In this document: positions 1 through 5,445 of the stretch, one piece after another | Numbering within the stretch: position 1 is the stretch's first letter | How the letters are laid out: the number at the start of each line of letters is the position of its first letter | Assembly (NCBI GenBank): GCA_030598885.1 | Contig: JAUVOZ010000040.1 | Span: 1-13,169 of the forward strand | Reading direction: 5' to 3' | From: Anaerolineae bacterium | GTDB taxonomy: Bacteria; Chloroflexota; Anaerolineae; Anaerolineales; E44-bin32 | Length of the DNA: 13,169 nt | Made by a program: the position numbers and the translations under genes | The notes under the pieces: model-generated | The model's database searches: none | What the model was told of the DNA's origin: nothing | The model's input: only the letters and a program-made list of their open reading frames with translations

Positions 1-122
1 GCGGAGACACGGCGGTTGGGTGATTGGCAATAGTGCATTGAACGGCAAGCGTAGGTGACGCCGGCCAAGGTGAGGCTATCGTCATAAGGGAGACGAATCA
101 GATCCTGTGGTTTGAGACTCAT
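1..122 (-). CDS. Unrecognised protein, N-terminal 40 residues only (runs off left edge)
   Basis: An open frame starts with ATG at 122-120 and stays open to the window edge, giving 40 complete codons. The ATG shares one base with the TGA stop of the DNA methyltransferase (TGATG), a typical translational-coupling arrangement, and this is the main reason to believe the gene. The visible peptide begins MSLKPQDLIRLPYDDSLTLA and continues with two cysteines, at residues 26 and 32. It has no signal peptide and looks like the start of a soluble protein. I do not recognise the family. Its position directly behind a methyltransferase makes a partner of the modification enzyme, possibly a restriction nuclease, a reasonable guess, but nothing in the 40 residues shows that. 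Frame and start are fairly safe; function is unknown. Confidence 0.55.
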   Translation of the reverse strand, partial: MSLKPQDLIRLPYDDSLTLAGVTYACRSMHYCQSPNRRVS

Positions 123-958
123 CAGGCTTGATCGGGTTCATATCGGAACTGCAGGCAGTAGTGGTGGAAGGTGTTGCTCACCCAGGCGTTACCCATACCG
201 TATGGCGCCAGGCGGACGTCGTTTTGACACCAGATCCGCTCATCTTTTAGGGTGTAAAACTCCCCAAGCCGCCTCGCCAGGTCCCAAGCCAGTGGATAGA
301 TACGCCCCCCCTTTTTAACATTCTTGACGATTATCGTCAGGTAGGATCGAGGTCGGATGTACGGTCTAAGTCGGGCGTAGATCGCCACCAGACGATCGAG
401 GAACTCATTGTAATCGGATATGTTGCCCAGATCAGCCGGATCGTCGGAGTAAATCGTGTCTAGCTCTGGGGTGGTACGACGCTGACGTTGGGTCTTGGCG
501 CCGCGGGAGTGGAGCATATCCCAATAGGGTGGTGAAGTAAATACATAGTCGACCGTCGGTAGGTCGAAGTCATCCAATTGGTCGGCATCGCCGGTTATCA
601 CCTCAGCTCTTAACCCCTCGGCAACTTGGCCGAGGATGGACCGTTCCTCTTCCACCAATTTACGCGCTATCTCCGCGTACGTGTGGTTGAGTTCGATACC
701 GATGGCATGACGCCCGGCTCGTAAACAGGCGATCAGGGTCGAACCGGTGCCTACCATCGGGTCAAGCACGATCTGCTCACGTTTGGTGAAGAATTCGATG
801 AACTCCTGGGCCAGGGTTTCGGGAAATTTCGCCGGATGGCGTAATACCTGCTTACGTCGGGGTGGTGGGCTATGCACGAACCAAGATTTTTGGAACTTGA
901 GCCATTCCTTGGGGATTAGGTCATTTAGGCGATTGACGAAAGGGCGTTTTTTTGTCAT
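122..958 (-). CDS. Site-specific DNA methyltransferase (N4-cytosine or N6-adenine, DNA methylase N-4/N-6 family)
   Basis: This is an amino-methyltransferase acting on DNA with S-adenosylmethionine. Residues 65-74 (DPMVGTGSTL) are motif I, the SAM-binding loop, followed by IGIELN (86-91) with the acidic residue that holds the SAM ribose. The catalytic motif IV is TSPPYWDML at 141-149. The S-P-P-Y form is more usual for N4-cytosine enzymes, D-P-P-Y for N6-adenine, so m4C is favoured but not certain. A HPAKFPE stretch (41-47) precedes motif I, so the order is X, I, IV, as in the gamma-like arrangement rather than the beta arrangement. The length (278 residues) suits a solitary methyltransferase with a short C-terminal target-recognition part. 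The ATG has an AGGAG box four bases upstream (963-967). The stop overlaps the start of the next gene. The lectin-like lipoprotein gene ends only 26 bp upstream, so the two may share a transcript. No restriction enzyme is visible within the window. Confidence 0.88.
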   Translation of the reverse strand: MTKKRPFVNRLNDLIPKEWLKFQKSWFVHSPPPRRKQVLRHPAKFPETLAQEFIEFFTKREQIVLDPMVGTGSTLIACLRAGRHAIGIELNHTYAEIARKLVEEERSILGQVAEGLRAEVITGDADQLDDFDLPTVDYVFTSPPYWDMLHSRGAKTQRQRRTTPELDTIYSDDPADLGNISDYNEFLDRLVAIYARLRPYIRPRSYLTIIVKNVKKGGRIYPLAWDLARRLGEFYTLKDERIWCQNDVRLAPYGMGNAWVSNTFHHYCLQFRYEPDQA

Positions 959-984
959 CGGACTCCTAGGGTGATGAGAGAGAT

Positions 985-1821
985 TTACGGTGGGGTAGGC
1001 GTCGGCGTGAGGATTAGGGAGTGTAAAGTTAGGTTATCAAAGGATACCGTGGTTTGTCCTCCGCGTCTCGATCGTACGAAGAGGGCTAAACCACCGGTTT
1101 GCAGCGCGCTATCACGGACAGAAAAAACCTCCATATCGTTAATATAGAAGCGAAAAATATTCCCGCTAGCCCAAACGCTGATGTGGTTATCGACCAATAT
1201 TCCCGGGAAGATTGCGTAGGTCTGGGTGATCGGAACGAGGGCATTTTCGCCTCCCTCAAGCACGCGAGAGACTCGGGCAGCGCCATCGCAGGTTAGGGCA
1301 AATCGGTAATGTTCGTTTAATGAATTAACCCGATACATCACTCCAAACTCGTCGCCACCGCTACACAATTCACTCCGAACGCTGACTTTGAGGAAGAAAT
1401 CGGACGTGGCTGGGGCAGGGCTACGCAGGAAGTAAAAGGCATTCGGCTGACGGACGGCCAAGCTGAGGCGTCCGTTGAACAAGCTGGAACCTCCGAGGTC
1501 AGATTGGTCTAATTCCCAGCCGAGATCTCGATCGAAGTCATCCTGGTAGAGCACCGCGCCGAGTCCAGATTGAAGGTCAGGCGTCGCAGTGGAGCCGGGT
1601 TCGGGAGTGAGGGTAGCCGTGAGGGCCATGGTGGGGAAAATGAATGTGGGCGTGGGAGTCGATTCCAATAGGATAGGAGTTGTCGTGGGTGTAGGATCAG
1701 CATCCTGGCAACCGGTGAGAGTAAGGACAGCTATGATGAGCCATCCGGCTACGATCGCCAAACTATGGCGAGGTCGAGGGCAGGGGTGTGACTGTGGGTG
1801 AGTGAGGTGATGATGTTGCAT
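985..1821 (-). CDS. Lipoprotein with C-terminal lectin-like (concanavalin-like) domain, paralogue A
   Basis: The product (278 residues from the chosen ATG) has a basic N-terminus, a hydrophobic stretch (about 20-35) and a lipobox LTGC with Cys38 as the lipidation site, so it should be anchored outside the cell membrane. Residues 40-82 are a Thr/Pro-rich linker. About 91-268 form one domain: it opens with QDDFDRDLGWEL, contains CSGGDEFGV (Cys153) and LTCDGAARV (Cys178), and ends SFDNLTLHSL, followed by a TPTPTPP tail. This layout matches the jelly-roll LamG/DUF1080-like folds that bind or process glycans. No catalytic residues can be assigned, so carbohydrate binding is an inference. Two paralogues lie at 2209-3051 and 3048-3941. 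I chose ATG 1821 because it puts the signal peptide at the N-terminus. A longer frame to 1947 only translates the 42-bp repeats. The ribosome-binding site is weak (AGAAG). Confidence 0.8.
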   Translation of the reverse strand: MQHHHLTHPQSHPCPRPRHSLAIVAGWLIIAVLTLTGCQDADPTPTTTPILLESTPTPTFIFPTMALTATLTPEPGSTATPDLQSGLGAVLYQDDFDRDLGWELDQSDLGGSSLFNGRLSLAVRQPNAFYFLRSPAPATSDFFLKVSVRSELCSGGDEFGVMYRVNSLNEHYRFALTCDGAARVSRVLEGGENALVPITQTYAIFPGILVDNHISVWASGNIFRFYINDMEVFSVRDSALQTGGLALFVRSRRGGQTTVSFDNLTLHSLILTPTPTPP

Positions 1822-1850
1822 GTTAGTGCTTCTGTGCAATAACTTGGCGT

Positions 1851-1984
1851 CCTTCGACTGCACTCCGCTTTGCTCCATTCCGCTCAGGATGCCTTTCGAC
1901 TGCACTCCGCTTTGCTCCATTCCGCTCAGGATGCCTTTCGACTGCACTCCCCGTTGCTCCCTTCCGCTCAGGATGCCCTTCGAC
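1851..1984. repeat. 42-bp tandem repeat, three full copies plus a fragment
   Basis: The units are 1851-1892, 1893-1934 and 1935-1976, with a fourth start (CCTTCGAC) at 1977-1984. Units 1 and 2 differ at one base; unit 3 differs from unit 2 at three bases. Each unit begins with a TTCGACTGCACTCC core and ends with CCGCTCAGGATGC. Because 42 is a multiple of three, open frames run through the array on both strands without encoding anything recognisable. Repeats with a CCTTCGAC...GCTCAGGATG frame are, from general knowledge, scattered in many Chloroflexota and other environmental genomes. There are no unique spacers, so this is not a CRISPR array. Confidence 0.93.
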
Positions 1985-2084
1985 GAGGCCGAAGGATTCA
2001 GGATGCGGGTTTTATTAAGTCACCTGAGGCGAACCTATCTTTTAGTATGTAATAATGCACTAGCTTGAGGATACAACGTTTTTG

Positions 2085-2167
2085 AAAAAATCGGGAGGGC
2101 ATAGGTGTTGGCGGATGCTCCTTAGGGGATCATCTACCACAGAGTGGTGGTATCGCATGCCCCTCCC
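2085..2167 (-). terminator. Intrinsic terminator with a branched stem, downstream of the lectin-like operon
   Basis: Read on the minus strand, GGGAGGGGCAT (2167-2157) pairs with ATGCCCTCCC (2102-2093) with a single bulged G, and is followed two bases later by six T residues (2090-2085). The 54 bases between the arms can themselves fold into two hairpins: TACCAC/GTGGTA around 2133-2152 and GATG-CTCC/GGGG-CATC around 2114-2134. The whole would be a three-way junction closed by a GC-rich stem and a T-tract. It lies about 40 bp past the stop of the 2209-3051 gene, the expected place for the operon terminator. The inner arms might make it more than a plain terminator, but no known riboswitch signature was recognised. 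Confidence 0.6.
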
Positions 2168-2208
2168 TACTCCTCGAGGGTAGTTTATTAAGTGCACTTA
2201 TAGATCGT

Positions 2209-3051
2209 TCAGGGTTGGAGGTACCATAAATAGAAATCGTCAAAGTATGTTGTAAGGCCAGGGGTGTTCATCGCGCTGGTGAAAAGACCAAAAGTGCCAG
2301 AGGAGAAGTCGCCATCTTCGACCTGGCCCAAGACTTCCCCATTAGCTATGGCGTAGAGCACACCCCCATCTGCCAGGAATCCCATGCGATTCTCAATGTT
2401 GGGACCGGCTAAGATAGCCTCCGCGGACGTCCAGTTGAGCAGCACCTGCACCGAACCTTCAACGAATTTGCGGATGCGATAGGCGCCATCGCATGAGAAC
2501 TCAAGCGTGTAACCATTGTTAAGTTGGTCTCCGCTAACTCGCGCGGCGACGCCATAGCTATCACGTCCTGAGCAGTCACCGATCTCGGCGGTAACCTCAA
2601 TGTAGATATTACCCACATCAAACAAGGTGGTGCTCCAGGTGATGTAATGGTCGGTCAGATGGTCGGTGGTACGGTGGCGCCCGTCTTCCCACACATTGGT
2701 GGCTCCCTCTGAGCTGGGTTCTCCCCACTTATAGCGGATGCTGAAGTCGTCCTTGAAAGCAGGAGCGGCTAAGTCGAGACCGATGCGCGGGTCGCCTGGA
2801 GCTAACTCGGGAAGCGTGGCCGATGGGATGGGTCCAGGCGTTGCCGTGTCGGTTGGGGTGGGAGAAGGGGTGATGATTGGTGTGGCGGTTGGCGGTGATG
2901 TTGGGCTGGATTGTAGGGTTGGTGCGGCGGTCAGGGTGGCCGCCACCATAGTCGCAACAAGATCAGGTGGCGGCTCCCCGGCCGATCGATTACAAGCCGC
3001 TAGAGTGAGTCCCACCGCCAGTGTGAAGCTGACGGATAGAATGGCTCTCAT
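2209..3051 (-). CDS. Lipoprotein with C-terminal lectin-like domain, paralogue B
   Basis: The 280-residue product has a lipoprotein signal peptide (hydrophobic 4-18, lipobox LAAC with Cys20) and a Thr/Pro/Ser linker at about 40-82. The globular domain (about 98-278) opens with FKDDFSIRYKWGE, carries GDCSGRDSYGV (Cys160) and FSCDGAYRI (Cys187), and ends TTYFDDFYLWYLQP. The Cys spacing and the CDG motif match paralogues A and C, and the two cysteines probably form a disulfide in the extracytoplasmic space. The fold is inferred to be a LamG/DUF1080-type beta sandwich; glycan binding is likely but no catalytic site is visible. The ATG overlaps the stop of the upstream paralogue by four bases (ATGA) and has no Shine-Dalgarno sequence of its own, so translation should depend on coupling. 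It is the last gene of the tdh operon. Confidence 0.82.
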   Translation of the reverse strand: MRAILSVSFTLAVGLTLAACNRSAGEPPPDLVATMVAATLTAAPTLQSSPTSPPTATPIITPSPTPTDTATPGPIPSATLPELAPGDPRIGLDLAAPAFKDDFSIRYKWGEPSSEGATNVWEDGRHRTTDHLTDHYITWSTTLFDVGNIYIEVTAEIGDCSGRDSYGVAARVSGDQLNNGYTLEFSCDGAYRIRKFVEGSVQVLLNWTSAEAILAGPNIENRMGFLADGGVLYAIANGEVLGQVEDGDFSSGTFGLFTSAMNTPGLTTYFDDFYLWYLQP

Positions 3052-3941
3052 GGAATATACGGGATGTGCCAGAAGGCGAAGTCGTCGAAGGTTGCCGTAA
3101 GGTCGAAGGTCTGTGATGCGCGCACATAGACGGCGAAATAGCCGTAAGTGTCAGCGTAGTCGCGATCGATGTATTCGCCGATCTGATAACCGTTGACGAA
3201 AAGCGCAAACTTGCCCTGGTAGCCCCAGATGCCCAGCCGGTTAGTGTCATATGGACCGGTATTGATGAACTCTGAAGGGCTCCACCCGACCAGTTCCTCA
3301 GCTGATTTAGAGCCACGATGACGGCGAAAACGCCATGAGCCGTCACATGCCACCTCGAGAGCATAGCCGCTAGGTGTCCTTTCCTCTTGGACGCGGATTA
3401 CGAAACCAACCGAGTCCTTGCCGATGCAATCACCGTTGGTGGCGCTGATCTCGGCGTAGACATTACCTGATTGAGGGTTGGTGTACGACCAATAGACGTA
3501 TTTCTCCTCGGGTTGGTAATCTTTCCCGAAGAGCAGTCCGTCTTCGATGTGATAGGCAGCAGATCCCTCGACATCGTAATCGTACCAAGTGTCATTGTCG
3601 TAATAATCGACGTGGTCCGGGTTGGACAGGTCGAGGATGGCCCGCACGTCATCCTCCGAGGCAACATGGAAGGGCGTTGGTGTTGGAGGCAGTTCGAGGC
3701 GCCGAGGGGTTGGAGTGACATCTGGTTCAGCAGTCGGTTGCTCAGTCGGTTCTTCTGTCGGTTGTATAGCTTGTGCTTCTTCAACCGATACAGGGGTTGC
3801 GACACCCGGAAGGGTACCCGTGGTGGGCTTCTTAGCTAGCGAAGTGATCGCTATATATGCAACCGTGATAACCAGGAGAAATGAAACGACGATCAGGATG
3901 ATGTGCTTAGTGCTGAGCTTAAACCCTTCTTCATTGCTCAT
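3048..3941 (-). CDS. Membrane-anchored lectin-like protein, paralogue C
   Basis: The 297-residue product differs from A and B in its anchor. It has no lipobox but a single N-terminal transmembrane helix (about 13-35), preceded by a short hydrophilic tail, so the rest should face outward. A Pro/Glu/Thr linker (about 45-92) leads to the domain at about 98-296, with GDCIGKDSVGF (Cys172), VACDGSWRF (Cys199) and a closing ATFDDFAFWHI. The Cys-Cys distance (27) equals that of paralogue B. Six Asp and four Tyr in the 109-123 stretch (DHVDYYDNDTWYDYD) might bind a metal, which is inference. A strong AAAGGAGG box lies seven bases before the ATG and reuses the last base of the tdh stop codon, so this gene is co-transcribed with tdh. 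The downstream paralogue overlaps by four bases. Function beyond surface display and probable ligand binding is unknown. Confidence 0.82.
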   Translation of the reverse strand: MSNEEGFKLSTKHIILIVVSFLLVITVAYIAITSLAKKPTTGTLPGVATPVSVEEAQAIQPTEEPTEQPTAEPDVTPTPRRLELPPTPTPFHVASEDDVRAILDLSNPDHVDYYDNDTWYDYDVEGSAAYHIEDGLLFGKDYQPEEKYVYWSYTNPQSGNVYAEISATNGDCIGKDSVGFVIRVQEERTPSGYALEVACDGSWRFRRHRGSKSAEELVGWSPSEFINTGPYDTNRLGIWGYQGKFALFVNGYQIGEYIDRDYADTYGYFAVYVRASQTFDLTATFDDFAFWHIPYIP

Positions 3942-3948
3942 CGCGTTG

Positions 3949-3956
3949 CCTCCTTT
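3949..3956 (-). promoter_or_regulatory. Strong ribosome binding site between tdh and paralogue C
   Basis: On the minus strand AAAGGAGG ends seven bases before the ATG at 3941. Its first A is the last base of the tdh TGA stop. It fixes the start of the 3048-3941 gene and supports a single transcript with tdh. Confidence 0.85.
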
Positions 3957-4996
3957 CAGGGAGTGAGCATGACCTTGCCGGAGTTACCGGAGGACATGAT
4001 CTCAAAGGCTTTATCGAATTCTACAAGTTTGAATCGGTGGGTTACCAAAGGCGAAAGGTCAACAGCTCCAGAGCGGATCAACCCACGCGATTGGTACCAG
4101 GTTTGCCAAAGCTTACGCCCGCTGATGCCGAGCACGCGAGCAGCCTTGAAGACGATGTGGTGGTTCCAATCGAAGGTGAGGGTGCCTGGTGCTACTCCTA
4201 AAAGGGCGGCGTCCCCGCCAGGTTTGAGCAGGGAAAATCCCTGGTCGATGGCGGAGGGCGCGCCTGACATCTCGAGTAAGACATCAACCCCCTCGCCGTC
4301 GGTCGCTTCCAATACTCGCTCGATGACCGGGTCTTTGGTGGCGTGCAGAGCGAGGTCGGCGCCCATGCGGTGGGCGAACTCGATGCGGTAAGGGCTGATG
4401 TCGGTGGCGTAAATGGCCCGAGCCCCGATGGCGCGGGCAACTGCGATGGTCATAAGACCAACCGGGCCGCAGCCGGTCACCAAGACCTTCTTGGCGCGTA
4501 AATCAACCGCGAAAGCAGTATGGACGGCATTACCAAAGTTCTCCTGCAACACAGCAATCTCGAGTGGGAGATCGGGAGGGTTGGGCCAGGCATTCTGTGC
4601 GTGGATAGCAATGTATTCGGCGAAGCCGCCGTCGCGGTCTACACCTATGAGACGGGTGTTCTCGCAGAGGTGTCCCAACCCGGTACGGCAAAAGGCGCAG
4701 GTATTGCAGATCACATGCGATTCTAGGGAGACGAATTCACCAATCTCCGGAGAGCGAACCATGGCACCACGATCGACAACCAGACCGCAAATTTCATGGC
4801 CGACAACAATCGGTGGCTTCACCCGGCTGGCCGCCCAATCATCCCAGTTATATATATGCAGGTCCGTGCCGCAGATCGATGCCGCTTGCACCTCAACTAA
4901 AACCTCATCCGCCTCGATGGAGGGAATCGGAACCTGGCGGACTTCCAAGCCAGGGCATTTATCAGGCTTGACGATGGCCGTCATCATTTCTGACAT
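3956..4996 (-). CDS. tdh: L-threonine 3-dehydrogenase (zinc, NAD-dependent medium-chain dehydrogenase)
   Basis: It oxidises L-threonine to 2-amino-3-ketobutyrate with NAD+ in the cytoplasm, the first step of threonine conversion to glycine. Numbering from ATG 4996, the catalytic zinc ligands are Cys42 in SICGTDLHIYNWD, His67 and Glu68 (GHE). The structural zinc cysteines are 97, 100, 103 and 111. The Rossmann motif is GCGPVG (175-180). TDH-specific signatures separate it from other alcohol dehydrogenases: HIYNWDDW (47-54), NFGNAVHTA (153-161), MSGAPSA (243-249), FDWN (275-278) and SPLVTHRF (315-322). The length of 346 fits the family. ATG 4996 was preferred because the family begins only a few residues before the first strand; TTG 5008 and GTG 5005 are possible, and a GAGAGGG sequence abuts them. 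It appears to be first in an operon with two lectin-like surface proteins, an odd pairing. A related polyol dehydrogenase is less likely. Confidence 0.9.
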   Translation of the reverse strand: MSEMMTAIVKPDKCPGLEVRQVPIPSIEADEVLVEVQAASICGTDLHIYNWDDWAASRVKPPIVVGHEICGLVVDRGAMVRSPEIGEFVSLESHVICNTCAFCRTGLGHLCENTRLIGVDRDGGFAEYIAIHAQNAWPNPPDLPLEIAVLQENFGNAVHTAFAVDLRAKKVLVTGCGPVGLMTIAVARAIGARAIYATDISPYRIEFAHRMGADLALHATKDPVIERVLEATDGEGVDVLLEMSGAPSAIDQGFSLLKPGGDAALLGVAPGTLTFDWNHHIVFKAARVLGISGRKLWQTWYQSRGLIRSGAVDLSPLVTHRFKLVEFDKAFEIMSSGNSGKVMLTP

Positions 4997-5076
4997 GTTG
5001 GGCACCAACCCTCTCGTTTTCGGTGCGAAATGTTACCTGAAATTCGTTGCTGTGGCTAGCTAGTTATGGAAAAGCA

Positions 5077-5114
5077 TGAGCGGTCCACCCACAAGATGCA
5101 TGTCGAACCGCTCA
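5077..5114 (-). promoter_or_regulatory. Inverted repeat in the tdh leader (attenuator- or operator-like)
   Basis: TGAGCGGT (5077-5084) and ACCGCTCA (5107-5114) are perfect 8-bp arms separated by 22 bases. On the minus strand the hairpin begins about ten bases after the expected transcription start and is followed by TGCTTTTCC, a short T-run. It could act as an attenuator, a protective leader stem or a DNA operator. The T-run is too short to call it a terminator. Confidence 0.4.
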
Positions 5115-5130
5115 AAATAGAGATGTTTGC

Positions 5131-5159
5131 AGTATATCACGAAGCGTAAGGACGGCTAA
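5131..5159 (-). promoter_or_regulatory. Probable tdh promoter with extended -10
   Basis: On the minus strand TGATATACT gives an extended -10 (TG, one base, TATACT at 5136-5131; five of six to TATAAT). A weak -35 (TTAGCC at 5159-5154) lies at the ideal 17-bp spacing. Transcription would start near 5124, leaving a leader of about 125 nt before the ATG at 4996. Confidence 0.45.
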
Positions 5160-5192
5160 GAAATAGCGATGATTTATTAGCAAATATTCTCT

Positions 5193-5208
5193 AGTACTTG
5201 AGTACTTG
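5193..5208. repeat. 8-bp direct repeat AGTACTTG x2
   Basis: AGTACTTG occurs twice in immediate succession, and each copy contains the palindrome AGTACT. It lies about 60 bp upstream of the tdh promoter and just before an AGGAGG box on the plus strand (5219-5224). It may be a protein-binding site; it could also be chance. Confidence 0.35.
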
Positions 5209-5233
5209 TCCATTATGCAGGAGGAGCAATGAA

Positions 5234-5406
5234 ATGTTGACCCCGACCTCCTATGGCATGGGTTTTAGTATGGTGGCACGGAGCCACTTAGGCTTGGATT
5301 GCTCGGTGGTCAGTTCTATGAGAGTTTGCCTAAAGGAGCCCGACTACCGCTCGATCGCGATACTTGGCTGAGGGAGATATTCACCGAGTGGATCATCAAC
5401 AAATAG
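5234..5406 (+). pseudogene. Possible small or decayed gene (two overlapping frames)
   Basis: A 45-codon frame starts at ATG 5234, nine bases after a good AGGAGG box (5219-5224), and stops at 5371; its peptide looks unremarkable. A second frame, open from 5269 to the TAG at 5404-5406, reads like the C-terminal end of a real protein (LPKGARLPLDRDTWLREIF, then TEWIINK) but has no ATG. A frameshift joining the two would explain a start signal in one frame and protein-like sequence in the other. I do not recognise the family. Chance cannot be excluded at this length. Confidence 0.22.
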
Positions 5407-5445
5407 GATCGACTGAGCCTGATGGTAGGCGATTCATTCGGTTGG

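Larger units (their letters stand above)
1822..2208. other. Intergenic region with tandem repeat, terminator and small palindromes
   Basis: No gene is supported in these 387 bp. From left to right they hold three copies of a 42-bp repeat (1851-1976) with a fourth fragment, a short hairpin (CCTTCG at 1977-1982 with CGAAGG at 1990-1995), an A/T-rich stretch (about 2006-2090) that could carry the promoter of the 985-1821 lipoprotein, and the terminator of the 2209-3051 gene (2085-2167). Next are an imperfect palindrome around CCTCGAGG (2167-2183) and a perfect 12-bp palindrome TAAGTGCACTTA (2189-2200), eight bases past the stop of the 2209-3051 gene. I found no convincing -35/-10 pair. If the lipoprotein promoter lies in the A/T-rich part, the 42-bp repeats sit in its 5' leader. 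Confidence 0.7.
4997..5445. other. Intergenic region right of tdh, with promoter, hairpin and possible gene remains
   Basis: This stretch of about 450 bp holds the probable tdh promoter (5131-5159), a leader hairpin (5077-5114), an 8-bp direct repeat and possible remains of a rightward small gene (5234-5406). The convergent-facing end of the histidinol-phosphatase-like gene is at 5446. I saw no RNA gene and no convincing terminator with a T-tract for that gene here. Confidence 0.55.

Noticed and set aside
1822..1947. N-terminal extension of the 985-1821 lipoprotein through the 42-bp repeats (start at 1947)
   Set aside because: The extension only translates the tandem repeat and would bury the signal peptide and lipobox about 42 residues further inside; ATG 1821 gives a normal lipoprotein.
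1851..1984. CRISPR array
   Set aside because: The units are directly adjacent with no unique spacers, only three copies exist, and no cas gene is present.
2093..2167. Structured region as a known riboswitch or SRP RNA
   Set aside because: No recognisable signature (no GGAAGGAAGC loop, no TPP, purine or c-di-GMP motifs) and it lies downstream of a stop codon with a T-tract; a terminator is the simpler reading.
2738..3100. Plus-strand frames opposite the Thr/Pro linkers (here, 1589-1801 and 11973-12503)
   Set aside because: They are Val/Gly/Arg-rich mirror translations of TPTPT codons without homology or ribosome-binding sites; the minus-strand genes explain the sequence.
4997..5008. TTG 5008 or GTG 5005 as the tdh start
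   Set aside because: Possible, since GAGAGGG is adjacent, but the spacing is too short for TTG and family members begin closer to the MTAIVK segment; ATG 4996 preferred, with moderate certainty.
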